Positions 18,298 through 27,495 of a stretch of DNA of 64,000 nt are shown here, in pieces; the first letter of the stretch is position 1; each line of letters starts with the position of its first letter. A program made the translations under genes and the position numbers. The notes under the pieces were generated by a model, which was not told the origin of the DNA, did no database searches, and was given only the letters and a program-made list of their open reading frames with translations. Source of the DNA: Limnothrix sp. FACHB-406 (GTDB taxonomy: Bacteria > Cyanobacteriota > Cyanobacteriia > CACIAM-69d); the NCBI RefSeq assembly GCF_014698235.1, contig NZ_JACJSP010000002.1, positions 124,001-188,000 on the forward strand. The letters are read 5' to 3'.

Positions 18298-20028
18298 TTA
18301 GGAAAACAGGCGATCGACCTTCAGGGGTTCACCGGGCTGGAGATGCTGAACCTGATTCGTCAAATCCCAGCTTTTTTGGAGCTGACCCGCTTGGTAAGTG
18401 CGGCTCATCACCACATAAATCGAAGTTTGATCAGTACCGATCTCCACTTCTTGCACGGGTTGCCAATCAGGAGCCAGCAACTCATCTTGCACCCGCCAGC
18501 CTTGCCCCACCCATTCCAAACGACGAATAAAACGATAGGGGGTCGATCGCTTGCCCACGATCAAAATCTGCTGCAAAATGCGCCGAATCAGGTTCGGAAA
18601 AAATCGCCCCACACTCAACATCACCAACCGCAAAATCATTAACTTGCTAGGGGTCATGAGGGTTTGTTTTGCCCAGCCCAGTTGCCCACAAATGCCAATG
18701 CGATCGGGTTCCACTTGCAGATCATATTGATCCACCAGATGACCCACAGCATTTTTCAGTTTTTTGCCCTGTTGCACTTGTAGTGAAAATTGCGTATCGG
18801 ATGCCAAGAGATGTTGATTTCGGAAAATTTTGAAAGTGCCCCCTTTGTTGAGGGCTAACAGTAAGGTCAGCCAGTGACCTTCATGGTTTTGGCGACGATC
18901 GATCAAAATTCTGGCTTCTGGCAGCCAAACTCGTAGGGGCTTGGGATCTGGAATGGACGGGCGATCGGGCACAAAATCCCGCCAAGCTAACAAATAATTC
19001 CAAGTGTGATGACCCACAATATGGTCATCCGCATAACAGGCTCCCAATCCCCGTGCGAGTCCTTGCAAAACTTGGTCATTAATCGCCAGGGCCGACGGCA
19101 TCCACCGCCCCACCAATTCAAAGCCATGGGGAAAGAAATTATAGGTATTTCGGCTTGTATATTCCCCTCCAAAAGAGCCATCGGGATGCACAAACCACTG
19201 CACCAACTCCACCGCTTGGGCTAAGGCGGGCTGCAATCTTGGATCCGCCTTGTCGCCCTGCAAAGTCAGCAACCGCGCCAAACAGGAAATGGTGAGGGTG
19301 TGGTAGCCCGGATCGCACCCTTCATATTCTTGAAACCAGCCTTCGGTGCTCTGCCAAGACAAAACCTGATTGAGGCGATCGACCTTGGCCCGTTGCCATC
19401 GATCGGTCTGGAGCCGTTGCCCCAGCAACTCCAAACACAGCACAATCAAGGCCTGGTGATTGGTGAGCCGGCCGCTTTCTTGGTGATGGGCCAACCAATC
19501 GGCCCGCCGACTCAAAAATTGCCAAATTTGCGGATCATCCAGCCCAATTAGCTCACAGGCATCAATGCAGGCCAGCAAAGAAAAGGCCGCCGCCCCTCCG
19601 GCCCGCTCAAAGGGAAAATAATCATCACAGGAGCCATCGGGATGAGAGCTTTGGGCCCCGTAGCGAATGCCGGCCTCAACCCAGCGCCGGAGGTTAGGCT
19701 GCTGATAAAAAGGATTGTTCGGCAAAGGCAGGGCCCAAACCAACGCCAGGGGCAGCACAAATTCCTGGCTCATGCCGCTGGGAAAGTCCACGATTTTGTA
19801 TTGCCAGTAGTTGCGATCGAAGCAACCGTAGGTGGGGCTATGGGGGTTGCGATCGCACAGGGTCAAAATTTTGGGAATTTGGGCGATCGCCGCCTGGGCA
19901 AACTGATCCCGATCGGGCTGTGATGGGAAAGATGAAGGCTGATGAGGCATGGAGCTAGAAAACTCATCGATCGCCATAGGGAAGTGCAGTTGTGGTTGAG
20001 CGGATGTGTGAATTGAGGCGTGGGGCAT
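18298..20028 (-). CDS. Probable (alpha/alpha) barrel protein, possibly glycan-active; function unknown
   Basis: 576-residue soluble protein. The first half (about 60-330) is rich in helical repeats with aromatic and Gly motifs (HPDGSCDDYFPFERAGGAAAFSLLAC, CDPGYHTLTISCLARLL, HPDGSFGGEYTSRNTYNFFPHGFE), as in alpha/alpha barrels of glycan lyases and terpene-cyclase-like folds. The second half looks beta-rich, as in heparinase II/III-type proteins. I cannot assign a reaction. Several N-terminal Met residues (1, 18, 27) could be the start; the first 45 residues are low-complexity. Coupling with the flippase-like gene points to cell-surface glycan or lipid work, by inference. Confidence 0.7.
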   Translation of the reverse strand: MPHASIHTSAQPQLHFPMAIDEFSSSMPHQPSSFPSQPDRDQFAQAAIAQIPKILTLCDRNPHSPTYGCFDRNYWQYKIVDFPSGMSQEFVLPLALVWALPLPNNPFYQQPNLRRWVEAGIRYGAQSSHPDGSCDDYFPFERAGGAAAFSLLACIDACELIGLDDPQIWQFLSRRADWLAHHQESGRLTNHQALIVLCLELLGQRLQTDRWQRAKVDRLNQVLSWQSTEGWFQEYEGCDPGYHTLTISCLARLLTLQGDKADPRLQPALAQAVELVQWFVHPDGSFGGEYTSRNTYNFFPHGFELVGRWMPSALAINDQVLQGLARGLGACYADDHIVGHHTWNYLLAWRDFVPDRPSIPDPKPLRVWLPEARILIDRRQNHEGHWLTLLLALNKGGTFKIFRNQHLLASDTQFSLQVQQGKKLKNAVGHLVDQYDLQVEPDRIGICGQLGWAKQTLMTPSKLMILRLVMLSVGRFFPNLIRRILQQILIVGKRSTPYRFIRRLEWVGQGWRVQDELLAPDWQPVQEVEIGTDQTSIYVVMSRTYQAGQLQKSWDLTNQVQHLQPGEPLKVDRLFS

Positions 20029-20276
20029 GGGTCACCAACGATCGCGAGTTCGATCGCAGCAACAACCAAGATACGATCGCCCCGGGCCCCCGCCGTCATC
20101 ACCACCCATCCCAGCCCCTGTCACCGTATCCCGCCGGCCACTCGCTAGGATAGAAACATCATGCAGGTTAATTTTGCGCCAGTTAACTTCGCACCAGTCG
20201 ATTTCTCAGCAACTGCCTTGAACCCCTTGAGTGCCTTGCCCTCTCAACTCAGCCGACTCATGCGGAGGTAGCGATC

Positions 20277-21287
20277 GTGCTCAACCCCACAAAGTCGATC
20301 GTGGACGAACTCACCCGAGAACTAGCAGACGGTTACCGCCAAACCTACGGCGGTATGAAACCGGACTATGCGGAAATTCTCGGGTGGGTTGCCAACATGG
20401 CCCTAGAAAACATCGCCAACAGTGACGCGCTCTACCACAACGTTGAGCACACCATGTACGTCACCCTGGTGGGCCAAGAAATTTTGAAAGGCAAGCATAT
20501 TCGCCAAGGCGGCGTGACCTGCGAAGATTGGCTGCTCTTTCACGTCTCGCTGCTGTGTCACGACATTGGCTATGTACGCGGCGTTTGTCACCGCGATCGC
20601 CCCCAGCAGCGGATCTACGCTACCGGCATTGACGACGAAACCATCGCCCTCCCCACCGGAGCCACCGATGCTAGCATGGCTCCCTACCACGTCGATCGGG
20701 GCAAACGTTTCATCAAAGACCGCTTCAAAAAGCACCGCCTCATCGACACCCAGGCCGTACAAGACAACATTGAACTCACCCGCTTCCCCGTTCCTCAAGA
20801 CAACGACCACGCCGACACCGTAGGCTATCCCGGCCTGGTGCGAGCCGCCGACTTGATCGGCCAACTCTCCGACCCGCGCTACTTACAAAAAATTCCTGCC
20901 CTCTATTACGAATTCGAGGAAATTGGCACCAATCAACAATTGGGCTACCACAGCCCTGATGACTTGCGCGCCAAATATCCCAGCTTCTATTGGAATGTGG
21001 TTTACCGGTACATTGAGCCAGCCCTCGGCCTGTTGGAGCTAACCCAAACCGGCAAGCAAATTGCCGCCAACCTCTATGCCAACGTCTTCCGGGTCGAACA
21101 CCAGCAATACACGCCCTTTTTTGCCCCCGAAGCCCACTCCTTAAGCTCAGCCACTTCCGCTAATTCCACTTCCGCTTCAGCATCCCCTTCAGTAAGCTCA
21201 GGGACTTCAGCCAACTCGGGAACCTCAAGCAGTGGAGCCATCTCCACCAAAAACAACGTGCAAAAACAAGGAAGCCACGCCGATTAG
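20277..21287 (+). CDS. HD-domain metal-dependent phosphohydrolase
   Basis: 336 residues. GTG start with GGAGG 8 nt upstream. The HD core is visible: YHNVEHTMYV (His motif, about residue 55), LLCHDIGYVRG (the HD doublet, about 98-108) and a later conserved Asp in LVRAADLIGQLSDP (about 198). The residues match HD hydrolases of the cyanobacterial Npun-type group rather than HD-GYP. The last 50 residues are a Ser/Thr/Ala low-complexity tail (SATSANSTSASASPSVSSG) not needed for catalysis. The substrate is unknown; nucleotides are usual. It is transcribed divergently from the 576-residue gene. Confidence 0.9.
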   Translation: MLNPTKSIVDELTRELADGYRQTYGGMKPDYAEILGWVANMALENIANSDALYHNVEHTMYVTLVGQEILKGKHIRQGGVTCEDWLLFHVSLLCHDIGYVRGVCHRDRPQQRIYATGIDDETIALPTGATDASMAPYHVDRGKRFIKDRFKKHRLIDTQAVQDNIELTRFPVPQDNDHADTVGYPGLVRAADLIGQLSDPRYLQKIPALYYEFEEIGTNQQLGYHSPDDLRAKYPSFYWNVVYRYIEPALGLLELTQTGKQIAANLYANVFRVEHQQYTPFFAPEAHSLSSATSANSTSASASPSVSSGTSANSGTSSSGAISTKNNVQKQGSHAD

Positions 21288-21300
21288 GCATGGCTCCCAA

Positions 21301-21360
21301 GCAAAGAGTTCTTAGGCAAAGAGTTTCTAGGCGAAGAGTTCTCAACCAAAAAGTTCTCAA
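21301..21360. repeat. Tandem array, four 15-bp units
   Basis: Four imperfect units of the type GCAAAGAGTTCTTAG lie just after the HD-hydrolase stop codon. They form a spacer array like others in the window. Confidence 0.7.
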
Positions 21361-21465
21361 CCAAAGAACCTAGGGGGCATGATGTGAGGGCTGCCTTGTC
21401 ATAGGGATTCGGTTTCCCCTGCCCAGCGCTGGCCCTGCATGTCCCCCTTGTCCCTTGTTTATGGC

Positions 21466-22296
21466 CTAGGCATCGCTGTCCACACGGGCATAGAAGCGAC
21501 CGACAATCTTCATGTCGCTCGGCTTCTTGGAACCCATGTCGGTATCCGAGGGTTGGTAGCTAACGAAAGTGCCGGCAATTTCGTTGGTGTCAGCGTCCAC
21601 CTTCGACACTTGCAGCGAGATGTTGCCCGTGCCGATGTCGTATTTCTTGACGTTTTCTTTCACCAGTTCGTCGCTGTCAGCATCAGCGGGCAGCGCCACG
21701 GCATTGTCATAGCCGCTGGCCAAACCACGACCCTTCGGATCCAAGAAGGTGGAACCACGATAGGAGGGAACGCGGAATTGGCCCTTCAGGTCGGTGGAAG
21801 AGGTGATGGCCGCTTGACCGGCTTGGCTGGTGGCCACCAGTTGCTTGATCGTGAACAGGAAGGGCACTTCTTCGCCACCGGGCAGCAGCACGGTTGAAGG
21901 TTGGAAGTCAAAGCCATCTTCTTCGGTGAAGGTCAGCGAGCCATCGCTGTTCACGGCCAGGGAGCCTTGAATTTGGTCGAGGGAGCTGGTTTTGCGGGTC
22001 AGCAAACGGCCTTCCACAAATTCCGCTTCTCTGCGCTTGTTAAGGCCTTCTTCTTTTACGTAGTAATTAAGGGGCTGTAAGCACAGGGCTTGAATGCTGT
22101 AATTTTTACCTGCTTCAAGGGCGATCGAACCGCGCGTGACGGTATCGACATCAGGGCAGTTATTCGCCAGACCGGTGTTCCGAATTTCTTCGTAGGTCAG
22201 GGGGCGATCGCTGGCCATTGAGGCATCGCCGCAGGCCGCCGTTAGCACACTCAGGCACAGGGCCAGAAGCGCGGCGATCAAAGCTTTGTATCGCAT
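21466..22296 (-). CDS. psbO: Photosystem II manganese-stabilising protein PsbO
   Basis: 276-residue lumenal extrinsic subunit of the oxygen-evolving complex. An N-terminal signal (MRYKALIAALLALCLSVLTA) ends in a lipobox-like AAC around residue 22. The mature beta-barrel protein has LTYEEIRNTGLANNCP, a conserved Cys pair (NNCPDV and ALCLQP) that forms a disulfide, and the FRVPSYRGSTFLDPKGRGLASGYDNAVALPA stretch. The ATG at 22296 with GAGG just before it is preferred over an in-frame TTG 12 bp upstream. Monocistronic. Confidence 0.98.
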   Translation of the reverse strand: MRYKALIAALLALCLSVLTAACGDASMASDRPLTYEEIRNTGLANNCPDVDTVTRGSIALEAGKNYSIQALCLQPLNYYVKEEGLNKRREAEFVEGRLLTRKTSSLDQIQGSLAVNSDGSLTFTEEDGFDFQPSTVLLPGGEEVPFLFTIKQLVATSQAGQAAITSSTDLKGQFRVPSYRGSTFLDPKGRGLASGYDNAVALPADADSDELVKENVKKYDIGTGNISLQVSKVDADTNEIAGTFVSYQPSDTDMGSKKPSDMKIVGRFYARVDSDA

Positions 22297-22977
22297 GGTG
22301 AACCTCAATCTCTAAAGTCTTGCTAAGGTCTCAAGGAATATTAGAAGAAGACTGGGACAAGTCTCGTGGCAGCGATCGGCGAGGGGTTACGACCGTAAGG
22401 GGCAAGCAGGCTACCCGATCGGGCAGTTACTAAACCCAAGCCCGCTGTCCAAGGTTTTCTAGATGGCCCGCGTGAAATCACCCGAAGAATCCGCTTGAGC
22501 AAGCGATCTACAGCGCAACACCACGCCACTAGGCATCCGAATTTTGGGGTTAATTGAGAAAACAATCAATCTCAATCAATCCCAACGATCGCTGGATATA
22601 CCAAGCCAAGCGTCCCAATAGAGCATTCTACACGCCTCAGCGACCGCCCAATCGATTTCGCTGATTTGATCGATCGCTTTCGATCATCACCCAAGGACAC
22701 CGTCCCCAAGCTGATTTCTGAGCCAAGCCCCCAAGCGCAGCGGGGCCAGATTTAAACATCCGGCCCCGCTGCTGATTTTGGGTTTGGTTTTGTGCTTGAC
22801 CCGGTGGTTCCCTCAGTGGCCCCTGTTGTGGAGCAGGGGGCCGGTGGGTGGGGTCTGGATCAGGACTGGGCAATTAACTGGGTGATCAACTGGGCAATCA
22901 GGCGATCGACTGAATCGATTGCTCGATTGCTCGATTGCTTGATCAATCGAGCAATCGCCTGGCCCCGTGATGCTTGC
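22297..22977. other. Intergenic region with two strong inverted repeats
   Basis: 681 bp upstream of psbO and downstream of a small gene; no gene supported. It has a GC-rich hairpin GCAGCGGGGCC/GGCCCCGCTGC at 22737-22772 (followed by TGATTTTG on the plus strand). It also has a perfect 14-bp inverted repeat CGATTGCTCGATTG/CAATCGAGCAATCG at 22924-22957, about 20 bp past the small gene's stop, which may act as its terminator. Confidence 0.6.
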
Positions 22978-23169
22978 CTAGCTCATGGTGGCTGGGCTGC
23001 GATCATAGCTATCGCTAACCAACTTGCCTTGAATGTGGGTCAGGCGGTTGGCCGCATCGGCGGTCAGACCCATGGTGACGCTAGCGCGGCCTAGCAGGGA
23101 TTGATGACGGTGCTTAACGGAATGGTGACGTTGGGTCATCAGGGCACGAGCGCGGTCGAGACTAGACAT
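22978..23169 (-). CDS. Small basic protein, function unknown
   Basis: 63-residue protein (MSSLDRARALMTQRHHSVKH ...). The case for a gene is a strong GGAGG 9 nt before the ATG and a hairpin just beyond the stop. It is His/Arg-rich, with no membrane helix or signal. I do not recognise the family. Monocistronic between psbO and an aminotransferase-like gene. Confidence 0.55.
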   Translation of the reverse strand: MSSLDRARALMTQRHHSVKHRHQSLLGRASVTMGLTADAANRLTHIQGKLVSDSYDRSPATMS

Positions 23170-23757
23170 GGGAGCAACCTCCGAGGAAAAACTGATTGAG
23201 GGTTATAGCGACAACAACCGTTGATTAACTCCCGGACTGTTGGAGGGCGATGCAGGCATTGCGCCGGGTGGGCGGCAATCCCTGGCCCGATCGGGCCTTG
23301 GTTACTGGCTCTACTGGGCCAGAAATCAAGGTCGGTTTCAGGCCGTTGTCCTATTCCTGAGAGTAGCGCAGATGAAAAATTTCTGCCAATTTCTGTATCA
23401 AGAGTTACGGAATACAAATCTTTAGAATTAGTCCCAAGGGGGTTGCACGCGATCGCGCGGGGTCTGAATAGGGGCCCAGTTGCATGACCAATCCATTGCC
23501 CCTTGCAAGAGCAGGCGCGAACTGAGATACAGTTAAGAGCAATTTGCGAGCGCAACAAATCGCAATACACCGAAACCATCGCAATCCCACACCCTGCCCA
23601 GTGACTGGGAAGGAGACTCGGATCATTACCCCCCGACTCCTAACCCCTCCTAAGCTGTTTTGGCGGGAAATCTGCGGCAGTGACTGCAACGACGCGATCG
23701 CACCCTGGGTCGGATAAGGATCGATCGCAACCAGCAATTTGAGGCGAGGAGAAACCT
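23170..23757. other. Intergenic region, divergent promoters
   Basis: 588 bp between the small minus-strand gene and the plus-strand alpha-oxoamine-synthase-like gene. No gene or clear structure seen. Confidence 0.45.
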
Positions 23758-25038
23758 GTGGAAGTCGTCAAAGAGTACGTCCAGCGCTGGTATGAGAGCG
23801 ATCTCGATCCAGATGAATATATTTGCCACCAGAAGCAGGGCAACTGGGTCGAAATTGAGGAGGCGACAACGGGGGAACGCTTCGAGGTGCTGACCTTTTG
23901 TACGAATGACGTACTGGGGTTAACGATGAACCCGGCCGTGCGCCAGGCTGCCATCGACTCAATTTTGCAATACGGCACCTCGAATAGTTCCTGCTCGGTG
24001 TTAAGTGGTCGGATTGATCTGCACCGCCAACTGGAAGATGAAATTTCCAGCTTCAAGCATTTGCCTCACACGCAACTGTTCATGAATGCCTGGATGGCCA
24101 TGCAGGCCGTGATTGATGGGTTCTGCCATTTGGCCATTCAGGTGCCGGGCTTTACCCACGATCGCGAAACCCTGATCATGTCGGACGTGTTGAACCACGG
24201 CTGCATCATCTCGGCCTTGGCCCACGCTCGGACGCGATCGGGCAAAACCTTTAGCTATAGCCCCCATGTGCGGGTGAAGGCTTACCGCCACTGCGATGCG
24301 CAAGATTTGGCTCGCAAACTGGAACGCCATGCGCGGCCAGGCGATCGCATTTTTGTGGTGTCGGATGCGGTGTTTTCGATGGATGGGGATGTGGCTCCTC
24401 TGCCGGAAATGATCGAGGTGCTCAGTCGCTATCCCGGCTCCGTGCTGTTGATGGACGAAGCCCACGCCAGCGGCGCTCTGGGGCCCACGGGCCGCGGCAT
24501 CTATGAGCATTTTGGGATTTTGCCCAGCGATGCGATCGCCAAAGGTGTTGTGCCCCTGATCATGACCACCTTCTCGAAGTTTGCGGCTTCGGCCGGTGCG
24601 GCCATCAGCACCCATGTGGCGGAATTCAAGCCGCTGATGAATGTGTCGCCCACCTCGATCGGAACCATTTCCCTGCCGCCGCCAATGACCGCCGCCGCCC
24701 TGGAGAGTATTCGCCAAGTGCGCCAACATCCAGAGCTGGTGAAGCGCCTGCAAGACAACACTCGCTACTTGCGATCGCGGTTGACGGCCGCCAACTTTGA
24801 AGTGATGGGCGAAACCAATGTGTTGCCCGTGTTGCTGCCACCGGACATGAACCCGAAATATTTTGCCCGCCAACTGATGGCTGAGCATGGCATTTGGGTT
24901 TCTCCGATTTGGTTCATTGCCAAGCCTCGGGTGCGGATCACGGCCAACGCGCTCCATACCCAAGACGAGATGGATCGGTTGGTGGATGCCATGGTGCAGG
25001 TGCGCGAGTCCATGTATGCCGCCAGCAAGTCAGCCTAG
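23758..25038 (+). CDS. PLP-dependent alpha-oxoamine-synthase-like enzyme (class I/II aminotransferase fold)
   Basis: 426 residues, GTG start after a GAGGCGAGGAG purine stretch. Fold-type I PLP enzyme of the group containing 8-amino-7-oxononanoate synthase, 2-amino-3-ketobutyrate CoA ligase and serine palmitoyltransferase, which condense an amino acid with an acyl-CoA. Visible motifs: FCTNDVLGL (about 47-55), SGRIDLHRQLE (about 83-93), DEAHASGALGPTGRGIYEHFG (about 234-253), and the PLP lysine in TTFSKFAASAGA (Lys274). The usual family motif there is T.SKA.G..GG, so this one is divergent. The product cannot be named, and no biotin genes are nearby. Confidence 0.85.
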   Translation: MEVVKEYVQRWYESDLDPDEYICHQKQGNWVEIEEATTGERFEVLTFCTNDVLGLTMNPAVRQAAIDSILQYGTSNSSCSVLSGRIDLHRQLEDEISSFKHLPHTQLFMNAWMAMQAVIDGFCHLAIQVPGFTHDRETLIMSDVLNHGCIISALAHARTRSGKTFSYSPHVRVKAYRHCDAQDLARKLERHARPGDRIFVVSDAVFSMDGDVAPLPEMIEVLSRYPGSVLLMDEAHASGALGPTGRGIYEHFGILPSDAIAKGVVPLIMTTFSKFAASAGAAISTHVAEFKPLMNVSPTSIGTISLPPPMTAAALESIRQVRQHPELVKRLQDNTRYLRSRLTAANFEVMGETNVLPVLLPPDMNPKYFARQLMAEHGIWVSPIWFIAKPRVRITANALHTQDEMDRLVDAMVQVRESMYAASKSA

Positions 25039-25239
25039 GTTGACCTCGGTTGATCTCAGTTGACCCAGGCGGGCCAAGAGCTGCCTAGGATAGATAGCAA
25101 CTGCTGGGACTGCTGGCCAAGATTTTTGACCGAGATTGCTGGTCAAAATTCCTTGCGCCAATCAATCCAAGTCCCTCCTTCACATGCCCTAGGTGGCCGC
25201 CTTGGCCGCTGCTGATTCCTCATCAATTTGGATAATTCT

Positions 25240-25440
25240 ATGACCACCCATTTCATTGAGTTTGAGATTGACTTGAACGAGTCGCCGATGGCGCTGCCCC
25301 AGGCGATCGAAACGGAATTGCATAAACGGGGTGAGCCGTTGCGGTGGGCAGTGACCCAGGTGGAGGATGATTTGGCCAATGTGGAGGCGATTGTGACCAC
25401 GGGCCTGGTGACCAGCGAACCGATCGAGTCGAACGTTTAA
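25240..25440 (+). CDS. Small acidic conserved-type protein, function unknown
   Basis: 66 residues from ATG 25240 (an in-frame TTG lies 12 bp upstream). The sequence MTTHFIEFEIDLNESPMALP through ALRWAVTQV-like beta/alpha pattern suggests a compact ferredoxin-like fold, which is inference. No signal or membrane helix. It follows the alpha-oxoamine-synthase-like gene by about 200 bp on the same strand and precedes DUF3326. Confidence 0.6.
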   Translation: MTTHFIEFEIDLNESPMALPQAIETELHKRGEPLRWAVTQVEDDLANVEAIVTTGLVTSEPIESNV

Positions 25441-25607
25441 TGGCGCACCGCAGGCCTTAAACTCCAGGCCTTAAACTTCAGACCGGAAGCGCTTGTTTGG
25501 CTCCCGGCTTCATTCCGCAAATATCCGGATCAAACCCGGCCGATGCGCGAGACCGGGGGCCAAGCCGTTGTTGTTCCATGTCCTACGTCTGATGCAAGCT
25601 GTGCCCG

Positions 25608-26696
25608 ATGCAATCTGCGATCGTTGACCGAACTCGCCCGTTTACGGCGGTCTTGCTGATTCCCACCGGCATTGGTGCAACGATCGGGGGTTACGCAGGC
25701 GATGGGCTACCGGTGGCGCGGGCCATGGCCTCGGCGGTGGATTGTTTAATCACCCATCCCAATGTGTTGAACGGGGCCATGCTCTATTGGCCGTTGCCCA
25801 ACACCCTGTATGTGGAAGGCTATGCGCTCGATCGCCTCGCGGCTGGTGACTGGGGGCTGCGGCCGGTGCGCCAAAACCGGATCGCTCTGATTTTGGATCG
25901 GGCCATTGAGCCGGAATTGCAGCGACGACAACTGCAAGCGGCCGACGCGGCCCGAGCCACCTTGGGCATTGATGTGATGGCGGCAATTGTGACCGATCGC
26001 CCCCTGGGAGTGGCTCTCAAAATTTCCGCTTCCGGGGCCTCTTGGGGAACCATTGCCCAACCCGCCAGCCTGCTGAGGGCAGCGGAACGGGCGATCGAAG
26101 CCGGAGCCGAGGCGATCGCCGTGGTGGCCCGTTTTCCCGACGAAGACACCCCCCTAACCACCGCCTATCGTCAAGGCCGGGGCGTGGATCCGATCGCCGG
26201 AGCCGAAGCGGTGATCAGCCATTTGGTGGTGCGAGAATTTGCCGTGCCCTGTGCCCATGCGCCGGCCTTGGTCAGCGGCCCCCCAGTGGCAGACTTGGCC
26301 CCGCGATCGGCCGCTGAAGAATTGGGCCATACTTTCCTGCCCTGCGTGCTGGCTGGCCTGTGGCGATCACCCCAATTCCTGCGCGATTGGGCCCAATGGC
26401 AACCCCTAGACATCACCCGCAACTCGATCGATGTGGTGATTACGCCCACGAGTGCCTGTGGCGGCGCGGCCGTTTTGCATTGGGCCGCCGCCGGGGCCGA
26501 TATCCTCGCGGTGGACGACAACGCCACGACGATGCAAGTCCCCCCCGAAGCGCTGAATTTGCGAGCCACACGGGTGCGATCATACTTAGAGGCGATCGGT
26601 TGGCTCACGGCCCGCCGGGCTGGCCTCTGGCCCGATGCCTTGCGATCGGATCCAATCATGCCGTTATTGCCAACGGTTGATTCGCCTGGGGATTAA
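25608..26696 (+). CDS. DUF3326 family protein
   Basis: 362 residues. Matches my recall of DUF3326, found in cyanobacteria and plants: LLIPTGIGATIGGYAGDGLPVARAMASAVDCLITHPNVLNGAMLYWPLPNTLYVEGYALD at the N-terminus and VITPTSACGGAAVLHWAAAGADILAVDDNATTMQVPPEALNL near the C-terminus. Gly-rich loops and conserved Asp/Asn residues suggest an enzyme, but no reaction is known to me. No membrane helix. No operon partner is obvious; the CPBP protease gene follows after about 110 bp. Confidence 0.85.
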   Translation: MQSAIVDRTRPFTAVLLIPTGIGATIGGYAGDGLPVARAMASAVDCLITHPNVLNGAMLYWPLPNTLYVEGYALDRLAAGDWGLRPVRQNRIALILDRAIEPELQRRQLQAADAARATLGIDVMAAIVTDRPLGVALKISASGASWGTIAQPASLLRAAERAIEAGAEAIAVVARFPDEDTPLTTAYRQGRGVDPIAGAEAVISHLVVREFAVPCAHAPALVSGPPVADLAPRSAAEELGHTFLPCVLAGLWRSPQFLRDWAQWQPLDITRNSIDVVITPTSACGGAAVLHWAAAGADILAVDDNATTMQVPPEALNLRATRVRSYLEAIGWLTARRAGLWPDALRSDPIMPLLPTVDSPGD

Positions 26697-26700
26697 GCAC

Positions 26701-26730
26701 CACCCATCGCCACCCATCGCCACCCATCGC
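26701..26730. repeat. Tandem array, three perfect 10-bp units
   Basis: CACCCATCGC occurs three times in a row immediately after the DUF3326 stop codon. Confidence 0.9.
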
Positions 26731-26806
26731 TGTTGATTCGCCCTTCAGAGCCATTTTTCATGCACCCCTGCCCTCGCTCCATCCCCGCTCCGCCCCGTCA
26801 AGCCCT

Positions 26807-27388
26807 GTGAATGATTTTGAGGATTTGGATCTAGAACCCCTAGAGCGATCGCAGCTTTTGATGACGATCGCCCTCACTGCCCTGGCCTTTTGGGGAGGGG
26901 CGCAACTGTGGCTCTGGTTGGGCCAAGTGCAGCGCTGGCCTGTGATTTGGTCTTGGACTGGGGTGGCGATCGGGCTGGGGCTGGGCCTCGCCATCACCGG
27001 CCTCAGCGGCGCGATCGCCCTAGTTTGGCCCGGATATCGTCGCAGCGCCCAAGCCTATCTCAACTGGTTGATGCCTTCCCTTTTGCCTTGGGATGCACTT
27101 TGGGTGGGCCTGTTGCCCGGAGCCAGCGAAGAACTGTTCTTTCGGGGGGTGATGTTTCCCGGCTTGGGCGCTGACTGGCTGGCCCTGTTGGGATCTAGCC
27201 TTTGCTTTGGTTGGCTGCATTTGGCAGGACGCAAGCACTGGCCCTACGCCGCTTGGGCCGGCATCACCGGGGCCATTCTCTGCGGCAGTGCTTGGTGGAC
27301 GAGCAATTTGCTGGTTCCCACCATTGCCCACATCACCACCAATGCATTGGCTGTGTTGATCTGGCACTATCAACGAGCCAAGGCCTAG
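26807..27388 (+). CDS. CPBP family intramembrane metalloprotease
   Basis: 193 residues, GTG start. Polytopic membrane protein with four to five helices. The CPBP (Abi/Rce1-like) signature EELFFRG occurs near residue 109. The second motif region FGWLHLAGRKHWPY (about 134-147) and the third VPTIAHITTNALAV (about 170-183) carry the conserved His residues. Family members cleave CaaX-like or membrane substrates or protect against peptides. The substrate here is unknown. It lies 108 bp before the LON-domain gene on the same strand. Confidence 0.88.
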   Translation: MNDFEDLDLEPLERSQLLMTIALTALAFWGGAQLWLWLGQVQRWPVIWSWTGVAIGLGLGLAITGLSGAIALVWPGYRRSAQAYLNWLMPSLLPWDALWVGLLPGASEELFFRGVMFPGLGADWLALLGSSLCFGWLHLAGRKHWPYAAWAGITGAILCGSAWWTSNLLVPTIAHITTNALAVLIWHYQRAKA

Positions 27389-27495
27389 GGGCGAAACCGT
27401 CCAGTACCCGCCCAGTGCGATAGACTAGGGGCTGCCAGCATCCGCCCGCCATTGCGGTTTGCGGCGGCTTTGTTCACTCTCCCAGCTTTTTGCCG

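Noticed and set aside
22637-22873. 78-codon minus-strand frame
   Set aside because: Low-complexity Pro/Gln sequence over a GC-rich hairpin; no start signal.
24001-24963. 320-codon minus-strand frame antisense to the PLP enzyme
   Set aside because: His/Gly/Arg-rich shadow with no motifs; the sense gene has clear PLP-enzyme signatures.
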